Both the position numbers and the translations under genes were made by a program. From SAR116 cluster bacterium AG-426-A06 (GTDB lineage Bacteria; Pseudomonadota; Alphaproteobacteria; Puniceispirillales; Marisalimonadaceae), in contig QCNM01000002.1 in the NCBI GenBank assembly GCA_003210115.1, positions 1-58,086 of the forward strand: a stretch of 58,086 nucleotides of DNA. The letters are read 5' to 3'. How positions within the stretch are numbered: position 1 is the stretch's first letter; the number at the start of each line of letters is the position of its first letter. Below, in pieces: positions 43,421 through 51,280 of the stretch. A model generated the notes under the pieces. The model had not been told where the DNA came from. It saw only the letters and a list, made by a program, of their open reading frames with translations, and did no database searches.

Positions 43421-43708
43421 TTAGTTGTGTTTAATTAATTGATTAACTGTTTTCTTTGTCACCCAATTTTTTACATCTTTATCAAAGCTTAAATAGTGAT
43501 CACTTTTAAGATGATAATCAAAAGCATCTTTATCTTGATAAATTTCATAAAGAAAGACTTTGTTTGTATTTTTTTCATCAAAACATACATCGAATATCAA
43601 GCACTTTTCTTCATTGTTTAATGAATCTTTTGCTTGTTGCAAAACTCTATTTCTGAATTCATTTACAAATTTACTTTTAATTTCAAAGTCTACAGTTATA
43701 ACAAACAT
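43421..43708 (-). CDS. Antibiotic biosynthesis monooxygenase (ABM) fold protein
   Basis: Small ferredoxin-like domain of the ABM/quinol monooxygenase type: starts MFVITVDFEIKSKFVNEFRN, has CLIFDVCFDEKNTNKVFLYE and the typical end EIYQDKDAFDYHLKSDHYL with the conserved HxxSxH-like region. Length 95 aa. Members include YgiN and LsrG-like isomerases. It lies 10 bp upstream of the acid-sugar kinase and 17 bp downstream of the dehydrogenase, all in one minus-strand operon, so a role in processing a reactive sugar-acid intermediate is plausible. Confidence 0.85.
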   Translation of the reverse strand: MFVITVDFEIKSKFVNEFRNRVLQQAKDSLNNEEKCLIFDVCFDEKNTNKVFLYEIYQDKDAFDYHLKSDHYLSFDKDVKNWVTKKTVNQLIKHN

Positions 43709-43725
43709 TTTAATAAAACCTTTCT

Positions 43726-44820
43726 TTATTTAATTAAATTTAAAATTTGAGATGTTATTTCAGTAGTGGACATATCTCCTCCAAATTCGAATGGTCTTAA
43801 CAAATTTTTATTAAACCCTTCTTCAATAGCATTTTCTATAATTAATGCAGCTTCATTAGCTTCGGGGCAATGTTTTTTATCAGCAAGATATTCTAACATC
43901 ATTGATCCACTTAAAATTGTTGCAAGTGGATTTGCTTTATTTTTACCCATAATATCTGGTGCACTTCCGTGAGCTGGTTGAAATAGACCGTGATAATCCC
44001 CAATTTCTCCGCAAGATGCCATGCCCATACCACCAACTAAGCCTCCACCCAAGTCTGAAAGTATATCGCCAAATATATTTTCCATTACCATAACATCATA
44101 TTCCCATGGTTGTCGGATCAGATTAAGAGCCATTGCATCTACATAACAAGTGTCAGCCTCTATGTTTGGAAAATCATCTTTAATTTCATTAAATATTTTT
44201 CTAAATAATGCTTGAGATTTAAAGACGTTAGCCTTATCAACGCATGTTACTTTCCCTAGTTTTCCTTTTTGTTTTCTTTTTTCAGCTAGCTTAAATGCAA
44301 AATTATGGAGTCTCGTTGTTGTATTTCTTGTTATTCTCATAATGTCTTCGACTTCATCATTATTTGCAATTTTATTTCTATTATGAACAGCAGCAGTATA
44401 AAATAAACCTTCAGTACATTCTCTTAATACTACAAAGTCAATTTTTTCAGCATTTTTGTCGCTTAATCGTTGAGGTGTATTCCTATATGCTTTTACAGGT
44501 CTAACTCCTGCATAGAGATTAAATTTTTCTCTAAATCTTAAATGTGGTGCTATTTCTGTTCCATCTTTTTTTCTTACAGTTGGTAATCCAATTGCACCTA
44601 AAAAAATTGCATCTGCTTCAGATGCTTTTTTTTCTCCATCAGGCTCTACATCCATTCTAGTCTTTTGATAATAGCTAGCTCCAGCTTCGATATAATTCCA
44701 TTCATAATTTAAGCCACTAACTGCATTAGATGCCTTTTCAATTATTTTTATTGCAGAATTAATAACATCAGGTCCTATACCATCGCCTTGAAATGTTGCA
44801 ATATTAAAAGTTATGCTCAT
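43726..44820 (-). CDS. Isocitrate/isopropylmalate-family dehydrogenase (D-malate/3-hydroxyacid type)
   Basis: NAD-dependent decarboxylating dehydrogenase: NIATFQGDGIGPDVINSAI, the IFLGAIGLPTVRKKDGTEIA variant, HLRFREKFNLYAGVRPVKAY, the metal-binding NIFGDILSDLGGGLVGGMG and the NAD loop FQPAHGSAPDIMGKNKANP. Length 364 aa. It differs from the tartrate/D-malate dehydrogenase at 15.8 kb around the substrate loop (no GWPAKIPDH), so substrates probably differ; LeuB itself seems less likely because the leu genes are not adjacent. First gene of the acid-sugar operon that runs to the kinase. Confidence 0.87.
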   Translation of the reverse strand: MSITFNIATFQGDGIGPDVINSAIKIIEKASNAVSGLNYEWNYIEAGASYYQKTRMDVEPDGEKKASEADAIFLGAIGLPTVRKKDGTEIAPHLRFREKFNLYAGVRPVKAYRNTPQRLSDKNAEKIDFVVLRECTEGLFYTAAVHNRNKIANNDEVEDIMRITRNTTTRLHNFAFKLAEKRKQKGKLGKVTCVDKANVFKSQALFRKIFNEIKDDFPNIEADTCYVDAMALNLIRQPWEYDVMVMENIFGDILSDLGGGLVGGMGMASCGEIGDYHGLFQPAHGSAPDIMGKNKANPLATILSGSMMLEYLADKKHCPEANEAALIIENAIEEGFNKNLLRPFEFGGDMSTTEITSQILNLIK

Positions 44821-44895
44821 TATTTTAACCTATTTTATAAATAAATTTTACATTATATAATATAATAATGATATCGAGTTATTTGATTTCTTATT

Positions 44896-45873
44896 ATGTT
44901 CAAATTCAAATTTAATAAAACACATTTTTCCAAATTGTCTGACAAACATGTGCTTGCTTTAGCGATTTATGCTGAAGAAGAGGATTCTAAGATTTATTTT
45001 TATTTTGCTAATACTTTTAAAAAAGAATTTCCTGAAACAGCTAAGTTATTTGATGAAATGGGAAAGGAAGAAAACGAGCATCGAAAACTATTAATTGATT
45101 TATATAAAAAAAAATTTGGAAGTAGTATTCCAATAGTAAAAAGAGAGCACGTATCTGGATTTTATAAAAGAAAACCAATTTGGTTAATAGAAAATTTAAA
45201 ACTAGATACTGCTAGAGATGAAATTAGAAAAATGGAAAATGATGCTTCAAAATTTTATTTTGACGCTGCTCAAAGAACGTCAGATCCAAGTATAAGGAAA
45301 TTGCTTGGTGATTTAGCAGTTATTGAATTTAAGCATGAAGGTAAAGCTATAGAGAGAGCAAGAAAGTTAGACTCAAACAAATCTGCCATCAATGAAATAG
45401 AAAAAGATAAAAAACAATTTATATTAACATGGGTTCAGCCTGGTCTTGCCGGTTTAATGGATGGTTCAGTTTCAACTTTAGCTCCGATATTTGCAACTGC
45501 TTTTGCAACCATGAATTCTCATACAACACTGCTTGTTGGTCTTGCAGCTTCAGTAGGAGCTGGCATATCTATGGGCTTCACTGAAGCTGTTCATGATGAT
45601 GGAGTTATATCAGGTAGGGGTTCACCTTTAAAAAGGGGGCTTGCTTCAGGAATAATGACAACTTTAGGTGGGTTAGGTCATGCTTTACCATATTTGATAA
45701 ATGATTTTTACACTGCGACAGTTATAGCAATTTTTATTGTATTTTTTGAACTGTGGTTAATAGCATGGATACAAAACAAATATATGAAAATAAGCTTTTC
45801 TAAAGCAATTTTTCAAGTTGTTTTTGGAGGAGGATTAGTGCTTTCTACAGGAATTTTGATAGGCGCTTTTTAA
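44896..45873 (+). CDS. mbfA: Membrane-bound ferritin-like iron exporter MbfA
   Basis: MbfA combines an N-terminal rubrerythrin/ferritin-like di-iron domain with a C-terminal VIT1/CCC1-type membrane domain and exports iron under excess in Rhizobiales. Here residues about 15-160 are helical with di-iron ligands in IYAEEEDSKIYFYFAN, GKEENEHRKLL, ENDASKFYFDAA and VIEFKHEGKA; residues 175-325 have about five TM helices with GLAGLMDGSVSTLAP and SMGFTEAVHDDG, the CCC1 signatures. Length 325 aa, as in MbfA. In alphaproteobacteria its gene is usually under Irr; no clear iron-control element is visible in the 75-bp upstream gap. fbpA follows with a Fur-controlled promoter. Confidence 0.92.
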   Translation: MFKFKFNKTHFSKLSDKHVLALAIYAEEEDSKIYFYFANTFKKEFPETAKLFDEMGKEENEHRKLLIDLYKKKFGSSIPIVKREHVSGFYKRKPIWLIENLKLDTARDEIRKMENDASKFYFDAAQRTSDPSIRKLLGDLAVIEFKHEGKAIERARKLDSNKSAINEIEKDKKQFILTWVQPGLAGLMDGSVSTLAPIFATAFATMNSHTTLLVGLAASVGAGISMGFTEAVHDDGVISGRGSPLKRGLASGIMTTLGGLGHALPYLINDFYTATVIAIFIVFFELWLIAWIQNKYMKISFSKAIFQVVFGGGLVLSTGILIGAF

Positions 45874-45877
45874 TTTA

Positions 45878-45905
45878 TTGACAAAATGATATTAATAATG
45901 ATAAT
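45878..45905 (+). promoter_or_regulatory. Promoter of fbpA
   Basis: A perfect -35 box TTGACA (45878-45883), 16-bp spacer and -10-like GATAAT (45900-45905) lie directly after the mbfA stop. The -10 element is inside Fur box 1, so Fur binding would block polymerase (inference). Confidence 0.7.
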
Positions 45906-45913
45906 GATTCTCA
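45899..45913 (+). promoter_or_regulatory. Fur box 1 upstream of fbpA
   Basis: TGATAATGATTCTCA matches the 7-1-7 Fur consensus TGATAATNATTATCA except for two positions in the right arm (CTC vs ATC region, one clear mismatch plus shift tolerance). It overlaps the -10 element of the promoter. Confidence 0.75.
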
Positions 45914-45916
45914 TAA

Positions 45917-45931
45917 CGATAACTATTATCA
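45917..45931 (+). promoter_or_regulatory. Fur box 2 upstream of fbpA
   Basis: CGATAACTATTATCA has a perfect right arm (ATTATCA) and two mismatches in the left arm of the 7-1-7 Fur consensus. It starts 18 bp after box 1 starts and ends just before the AAGGA ribosome-binding site (45931-45935) of fbpA. Confidence 0.7.
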
Positions 45932-45942
45932 AGGATAATTTT

Positions 45943-46956
45943 ATGTTTAAATTATTTATAATAATCAATTCTCTTTTTATGTTGTTAGGTTCATCTTTTG
46001 CCATTGCAAATGAACTTAATATTTATTCATATAGAAAACCATTTTTATTAAAACCATTTCTCGATGAATATTCCAAAAAAACTAATATCAAATTTAATGT
46101 TCTACATTTAAAAAAAGGGATGGCTCAAAGATTACTTTCTGAGGGAAAAAATACAAAAGCAGATATAATATTAACAGTAGATATATCAAGAATAACAGAA
46201 TTAAAAGATTATGATCTGTTAAAATCTATCAATTCAAAAGTGATAAATAATAATGTTCCAGACCATTTGGTTGATAGTGATAATAAATGGGTAGCTTTAT
46301 CAACTAGAGCTAGGATAATAGGTGTATCAAAAAGTAGAGTTAATAAAGATGAAATTAAAAGAATTGAAGATTTAGCTAATCCTCAATTTAAAAATAAAAT
46401 ATGCACAAGAAAAGGGAGTCATCCATATAATAGAGCTTTGCTATCCTCTATCATAAGTCACAATGGATATGAAAAAGCTTTAACATGGGCTAAGGGTTTA
46501 GTAAATAATTTTGCTAGAAAGCCACAAGGTAATGATAGAGCTCAGGCAAAAGCAATTTTTTCTGGAGAATGTGATATTGTTTTAATGAATACATACTATT
46601 TTGGATTGATGAAATTTAATACAAAAAACCCTGAACAACAAAAATGGGCAGATGCAACTGATATCATATTTTTTAATCAGAATGATAGGGGGCAGCATAT
46701 TAATGTTTCAGCAGGTGCAATATCAAAGCATTCTAAAAATTCAAAAGAAAGTTTAAAGTTTTTAGAATGGTTAACAAGTGAAAAGGCACAAAAAATATAT
46801 TCTGAAATAAACTATGAATATCCTGTAAATAAAAATATTAAACCATCAGGAAAAATTACAATGTGGGGCTCTTTCAAATCAGATGAAATTAATATTACTA
46901 CTATTTCTAAAAATGCACCAAAAGCACAAGAAATTATAGATAAAGTAGGTTGGTAA
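45943..46956 (+). CDS. fbpA: Ferric iron ABC transporter, periplasmic binding protein FbpA/FutA type
   Basis: Periplasmic Fe(3+)-binding protein of the transferrin-like FbpA family. Residues 1-25 are a signal peptide (KLFIIINSLFMLLGSSFAIA); the mature protein starts ELNIYSYRKPF; the adjacent tyrosines of NTYYFGLMK supply iron ligands, and VDISRITELKDYDLLK and SKRVNKDEI-like parts match the family fold. The frame runs back to 45886, but the ATG at 45943, 7 bp after AAGGA, gives the proper signal peptide (337 aa). The preceding promoter has two Fur boxes, so iron repression is expected. The permease fbpB is at 48.3 kb on the other strand; the ATPase is not in the window. Confidence 0.92.
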   Translation: MFKLFIIINSLFMLLGSSFAIANELNIYSYRKPFLLKPFLDEYSKKTNIKFNVLHLKKGMAQRLLSEGKNTKADIILTVDISRITELKDYDLLKSINSKVINNNVPDHLVDSDNKWVALSTRARIIGVSKSRVNKDEIKRIEDLANPQFKNKICTRKGSHPYNRALLSSIISHNGYEKALTWAKGLVNNFARKPQGNDRAQAKAIFSGECDIVLMNTYYFGLMKFNTKNPEQQKWADATDIIFFNQNDRGQHINVSAGAISKHSKNSKESLKFLEWLTSEKAQKIYSEINYEYPVNKNIKPSGKITMWGSFKSDEINITTISKNAPKAQEIIDKVGW

Positions 46957-46968
46957 TTTTAAAAAAAA

Positions 46969-46994
46969 TGGTTATCATATCATTATGATAACCA
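46969..46994. promoter_or_regulatory. Perfect hairpin with Fur-like core between fbpA and the SDR gene
   Basis: Ten-base arms TGGTTATCAT and ATGATAACCA flank ATCATT. An inner palindrome TATCAT-T-ATGATA (6-1-6) resembles Fur hexamer repeats. On the minus strand the stem is followed by a run of eight T, which is terminator-like but no minus-strand gene ends there. It may be an operator for the SDR at 47011 or a transcript-processing hairpin for fbpA. Confidence 0.4.
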
Positions 46995-47010
46995 ATTATA
47001 GTAAATTTAT

Positions 47011-47742
47011 ATGAACGAAAATATAATCATTCTGACAGGTGGTAGCAGAGGTATAGGTCATGCTACCTCAAAAAAGTTTTGGGAAGAAGGATGGAGAGTT
47101 ATCACCTGCTCAAGAACTGAAGTTGCCCCTCAATGTCCATGGGAAAAAAATAAAACAGATCATTTTCAAATAGATTTAGAAGATTTAGATGATTTACGAA
47201 AAAAAGTTAAGGATTTACAAGCCTTACTAAAAGGCAAACCTGTTAAAGCATTAATAAATAATGCGGCTATTTCGCCTAAAAATGAAAAAAACAATAGACT
47301 TAATTTTGACGAAACTGATTTAAATTTGTGGCAAAAAGTATTTAATGTAAATTTCTTTTCACCTATAATTTTATCTAAGAGTTTAATTCCTAATCTTCAA
47401 TCAGCAAATGGAGTAATTATAAATATTACGTCGATTGCAAGTGATATGGTGCATGAATTTGCAGGTCCAGCCTATGCCACCTCAAAAGCAGCACTTAAAT
47501 CATTGACTAGAGAAATGGCATCTGATTTAAGCCAATATAATATTAGAGTAAATGCTATTGCTCCTGGGGAAATTGAAACTAGTATGATTACAAAAAATTC
47601 TCAACATTTGATCAAACAAATTCCAATGGGTAGATTTGGAAAGCCCGAAGAAGTAGCTTCTGTAATATTCTCAATGTGTTCAGAATCTTTTTCATACGTT
47701 AACGGAACAGAAATCCAAATAAACGGTGGACAGACTGTTTAA
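47011..47742 (+). CDS. SDR family oxidoreductase (FabG-like)
   Basis: Classical short-chain dehydrogenase: IILTGGSRGIGHATSKKF, ALINNAAISPKN, the catalytic ITSIASDMV Ser and YATSKAALKSL Tyr/Lys, and VNAIAPGEIETSM; the end YVNGTEIQINGGQTV is the standard C-terminal signature. Length 243 aa. It lies between fbpA and the small membrane protein, 16 bp after a palindromic hairpin with Fur-like hexamers, so it may be iron-regulated. Substrate unknown. Confidence 0.9.
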   Translation: MNENIIILTGGSRGIGHATSKKFWEEGWRVITCSRTEVAPQCPWEKNKTDHFQIDLEDLDDLRKKVKDLQALLKGKPVKALINNAAISPKNEKNNRLNFDETDLNLWQKVFNVNFFSPIILSKSLIPNLQSANGVIINITSIASDMVHEFAGPAYATSKAALKSLTREMASDLSQYNIRVNAIAPGEIETSMITKNSQHLIKQIPMGRFGKPEEVASVIFSMCSESFSYVNGTEIQINGGQTV

Positions 47743-47854
47743 TATTAAAGGAAATCTTAAATACATAGGTATAGGAGCATTTTTATTTTTTTTAATTAAA
47801 GGAATAATCTGGCTAATAATTGGTGGATCTCTTTTAACCTATTTTTTAAATTGA
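47726..47854 (+). CDS. Small membrane protein, 42 aa
   Basis: Short frame starting with GTG at 47726, overlapping the SDR end by 17 bp. The product begins MDRLFNIKGNLKYIGIG and contains a hydrophobic helix FLFFLIKGIIWLIIGGSLL, ending in a stop at 47852-47854. A positively charged head before a single TM fits an inner-membrane small protein of unknown function with cytoplasmic N terminus. The reading frame is clean although the stretch would otherwise look intergenic. No ribosome-binding site is clear; coupling to the SDR is possible. It is 11 bp from the convergent fur stop. Confidence 0.5.
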   Translation: MDRLFNIKGNLKYIGIGAFLFFLIKGIIWLIIGGSLLTYFLN

Positions 47855-47865
47855 TAAAAACTGTT

Positions 47866-48270
47866 TTATTTTTTTATTTTTTTTCCAAACAATTCAAGTC
47901 TATGATCAACTAATTCATAACCCATATTTAATGCAACTTGACGCTTCATTTCTTCTAATTCTTCATTTTGAAATTCTATAATCTCACCAGTTTCAACATC
48001 AATGAGATGTTCATGATGTTCACCAGCTTCCTCATATCGCGCTCTTCCATCGCCTATATCAAGTTTTTCAATTATACCAGCTTCTTCAAACAATTTAATT
48101 GTTCTGTAAACAGTGGCAATTGAGATGGATCTGTCTTTTTCAACAGCTCTTCTGTAAAGTTCTTCTACATCTGGATGATCTTCTGAAGCTTCAATGACTT
48201 CAAGAATAACTTTTCTAGGTAAAGTCATTCTTAGTCCAACTTTTAAGCATTTATCATACAATTCAGCCAT
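47866..48270 (-). CDS. fur: Ferric uptake regulator Fur
   Basis: Fe(II)-dependent repressor with winged-helix DNA-binding domain (GLRMTLPRKVILEVIEAS; recognition helix in SIATVYRTIKLFEEAGII) and dimer/metal domain (EHHEHLIDVETGEIIEFQN, VDHRLELFGKK). Regulatory metal ligands in HHEH and the acidic pair are conserved, but the two CxxC pairs that bind structural zinc in E. coli Fur are absent; the only Cys is at residue 8. Such Cys-poor Fur proteins are usual in alphaproteobacteria, where some act as Mur on manganese. Two Fur boxes upstream of fbpA argue for iron here. Length 134 aa. Confidence 0.92.
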   Translation of the reverse strand: MAELYDKCLKVGLRMTLPRKVILEVIEASEDHPDVEELYRRAVEKDRSISIATVYRTIKLFEEAGIIEKLDIGDGRARYEEAGEHHEHLIDVETGEIIEFQNEELEEMKRQVALNMGYELVDHRLELFGKKIKK

Positions 48271-48321
48271 GTTTTTTTATACAATAGAATTAATTAAAAT
48301 TAAATAAATTATAATGACAAT

Positions 48322-49962
48322 TTATTTTTTAATAAAAGTTTTATAAATTATAAAAACTGGTAATAAACTAGCAATTATAATTATTAGGGATGGTAAAGCT
48401 GCTTTTTCAAGCATTTCATCACTAGCATATTGATAAATATGAGTTGTAAGGGTTTCGAAGTTAAAAGGCCTTAGCAATAAGGTAATTGGTAATTCTTTGA
48501 TAATGTCAATAAATGTAAGTATAAAGCCGATTAAAATAGATGATTTAAGTAAAGGTAATAAAATTTTCTTTGTTCCATGAATAAATGATTGGCCAAGCGT
48601 AAGATTAGCTTCAATTAAATTATTAGGAATTCTAGACAAACCGGCATTTATAGAACCAAGACCAATAGAATTAAATCTTACAGTAAGAGCTAAAATTAAA
48701 CCAAAAAAACCACTAATAAATGAAAAATTTAAATTAAATTCAAAAAAATCAAGAAAACTATTAATTTGAAACTGTAAATTTCCTAAAAAGAAAAGAGTTC
48801 CAAGAGCTATAACAACCCCTGGAAAAGCATATCCAGAACCTAGAATGGGTAGTAGAAAATTAGATACTCTGGAGTTGTCATACAATTTGTATAAACAAAA
48901 ATATAATGAAGATATGACAATACTTGCTCCACCTAAAAAACCAATTAGAAAAGAGTTTTTTGTTATTATAAGAGAGTATAATAATTCATCAAAATCAAAA
49001 TTGGAGAGAGTTAAATTTAACAAAATTAAAACAGGTATAATGAAACCAATAATAATGGGAATTAAACAAAGAAATAAAATTAAAAGTTTTTGAGAACGAG
49101 ATATTTTTTTAGAAAATTCATATTCATTACTAATAACATTACTATCAAATCTTTTATTTCTTCTATTTATTAACTCAATAGAAAGAATAATTATTACAAA
49201 TGAAAAAATTATTAATGAAATTTGTGAGGCGGCTTCTAAATTGTTCATACCTAACCAGAGATTAAACATTGCTAATGTCAGTGTTTCTACAGCAAAGTAA
49301 TCGACAGTACCAAAGTCTGATATGGTTTCCATTATGACTAATGCTGATCCAGCAATAATTGCAGGCCTTGATAAAGGTAAAATGACATTATAAAAAGGAT
49401 TTTTATGACTTAATAAAGAAGTTTCTATTAGATTTTTTGGAGTAGTATTAAATGCAAATTTTACCAGGAGATAAACATAAGGATACAAAGAAAAAGATAA
49501 TATAAAAATTGCTCCTCCTAGAGATCTAATAGATGGAAAATAATATTCACTTGGATTAGAAAATCCAAATAATGATCTTATAAAAATTTGAAAAGCACCA
49601 CTGTATTCAAGAAAATCTGTATAAGCATAGGCCACAATATATCCTGGGATAGCTAATGGTAAAATTAAAAGCCACTCAATATATTTTTTGAAATAAAAAT
49701 TATATTGTGTAGTCAACCAAGCTGATGATACTCCCAAAAATGTTGACAAAATGCCAACTCCAAACACTAATATTATAGTGTTATAAATGTATAAAAATAA
49801 CTTAGTATTTTTAAGGTGAATCCAAACATCTAAAGTATTTGCAAATGAATTAGTTATTAGAAATATTATTGGACATAAAATAAATATAGAAAATAATATA
49901 TTAATAAATAACCATTTATTTATTAATAAATTGTTCGAATTTAGATAGTATTTATTTTGCAA
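48322..49962 (-). CDS. fbpB: Ferric iron ABC transporter permease FbpB
   Basis: Fused double permease with about 12 TM helices in two halves, each with an EAA loop: the first is near SLLSHKNPFYNVILPLSRPAI and the second near LIEANLTLGQSFIHGTKKILLP. Length 546 aa, typical for FbpB/SfuB. The only plausible start is the TTG at 49962. It is encoded opposite to fbpA and downstream of fur (52 bp gap to the fur start), and lacks an adjacent fbpC ATPase. The pair fbpA/fbpB would carry ferric iron across the inner membrane. Confidence 0.88.
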   Translation of the reverse strand: MQNKYYLNSNNLLINKWLFINILFSIFILCPIIFLITNSFANTLDVWIHLKNTKLFLYIYNTIILVFGVGILSTFLGVSSAWLTTQYNFYFKKYIEWLLILPLAIPGYIVAYAYTDFLEYSGAFQIFIRSLFGFSNPSEYYFPSIRSLGGAIFILSFSLYPYVYLLVKFAFNTTPKNLIETSLLSHKNPFYNVILPLSRPAIIAGSALVIMETISDFGTVDYFAVETLTLAMFNLWLGMNNLEAASQISLIIFSFVIIILSIELINRRNKRFDSNVISNEYEFSKKISRSQKLLILFLCLIPIIIGFIIPVLILLNLTLSNFDFDELLYSLIITKNSFLIGFLGGASIVISSLYFCLYKLYDNSRVSNFLLPILGSGYAFPGVVIALGTLFFLGNLQFQINSFLDFFEFNLNFSFISGFFGLILALTVRFNSIGLGSINAGLSRIPNNLIEANLTLGQSFIHGTKKILLPLLKSSILIGFILTFIDIIKELPITLLLRPFNFETLTTHIYQYASDEMLEKAALPSLIIIIASLLPVFIIYKTFIKK

Positions 49963-50055
49963 TATTCATCTCATATATCTTAGAATTTGTTATATGTATA
50001 TATTGAAAAGTTATTAATTGGTAGTAATTTTAATCAAGATAATTATGATCAAATA

Positions 50056-51276
50056 ATGGATTTAAATCAAACATTTGTTAGTCATTTATCTTGCTCTTTA
50101 ACTGGAGAAAAATATGATGCAAGTAAGATACATAACCTTTCTAAAATAGGTAAGCCACTTTTAGTAAATTATCATTTAGACCAAATTAAAGAGAGAATTA
50201 CCAAACCAGAAATTAGTCAAACAAATTTAAATGGATTATGGAAATATAGTTTTTTACTACCTGTTGAAAAAGAAAATAGAGTATCGCTAAATGAAGTTTT
50301 AACTCCTTTGGTAACCCTGAATAACGTAAAAAAGAAGATTGATTTCAGCGGTGATCTTATTGTCAAAGATGAGAGTTATCTGCCAACAGCCTCCTTTAAG
50401 GCTAGAGGACTTTGTTTAGCAGTTTCTATGGCTAAACAGCTTGGCATTAAACATATGGCCATACCAACAAATGGAAATGCTGGCGCAGCATTAGCTGCAT
50501 ATTGCGCAAGAGCAAATATTAAATGTACTGTATTTTGTCCTGAGGATACTCCTGAAATAAATGTTAGAGAAATTAATGCGCTTGGAGCTGATACTTATCT
50601 AGTTAATGGTTTCATTAATGAGTGTGGAAAAATAGTTTTTGAAGGAAAGGAAGAAACTGGGTGGTTTGATGTATCAACTTTAAAAGAGCCCTACAGAATA
50701 GAAGGAAAAAAAACTATGGGACTTGAGCTTGCAGAACAATTTAACTGGAAGTTACCTGATGTAATTTTTTATCCAACTGGTGGAGGAACTGGTTTAATAG
50801 GTATGTGGAAAGCATTTAATGAATTAGAGGAACTTGGATGGATTTCAAAAAAACCAAGAATGGTTGCTGTTCAATCAGATGGATGTGCACCAATTTTTAA
50901 GGCATGGAAAGAAAATAAAGAATTTGCAAATCTCTGGGAAAATCCAAAAACAGTAGCTTCCGGAATTAGAGTTCCAATAGCAGTTGGAGATTTTCTAATT
51001 ATTAGAGCTTTAAATGAAAGTAATGGATTTTCTATCACAGTGTCTGATGAAGAAATATTAAATGACCGAGATTTTATATCTAAGCAAGATGGACTTTTAA
51101 TGTGTCCCGAAGGTGCTGCTACTTTTTCAGCTCTTAAAAAATCTTTAAAACAAGGACTAGTTTCTAATAATGAAAAAGTTGTTTTGTTTAACTGTGCGTC
51201 TGGTCTTAAGTATCCACTATCTGATGTAAACTCATATATTGACAAAAATAAAAAGGTTGATTATTCAAAATTTTAA
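50056..51276 (+). CDS. Threonine synthase-like PLP-dependent enzyme
   Basis: Fold type II pyridoxal-phosphate enzyme resembling long threonine synthases: FVSHLSCSLTGEKYDASK at the start, LSKIGKPLLVNY, TPLVTL, KDESYLPTASFKARG with the PLP Lys, IPTNGNAGAALAAYCARA and the glycine loop FYPTGGGTGLIGMWKA. Length 406 aa. The upstream frame to 49987 has an unlikely start; the ATG at 50056 chosen. The family uses O-phosphohomoserine, but relatives act as diaminopropionate ammonia-lyases or other lyases. No thrA/thrB is seen nearby. Confidence 0.86.
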   Translation: MDLNQTFVSHLSCSLTGEKYDASKIHNLSKIGKPLLVNYHLDQIKERITKPEISQTNLNGLWKYSFLLPVEKENRVSLNEVLTPLVTLNNVKKKIDFSGDLIVKDESYLPTASFKARGLCLAVSMAKQLGIKHMAIPTNGNAGAALAAYCARANIKCTVFCPEDTPEINVREINALGADTYLVNGFINECGKIVFEGKEETGWFDVSTLKEPYRIEGKKTMGLELAEQFNWKLPDVIFYPTGGGTGLIGMWKAFNELEELGWISKKPRMVAVQSDGCAPIFKAWKENKEFANLWENPKTVASGIRVPIAVGDFLIIRALNESNGFSITVSDEEILNDRDFISKQDGLLMCPEGAATFSALKKSLKQGLVSNNEKVVLFNCASGLKYPLSDVNSYIDKNKKVDYSKF

Positions 51277-51280
51277 AATT

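Noticed and set aside
44821-44895. Irr or Fur site upstream of mbfA
   Set aside because: Only short AT-rich half-sites (AATAA...TTATT) can be seen, no convincing 7-1-7 or iron-control element.
46969-46994. Classical rho-independent terminator for fbpA
   Set aside because: There is no T tract downstream on the fbpA strand; the run of T is on the other side.
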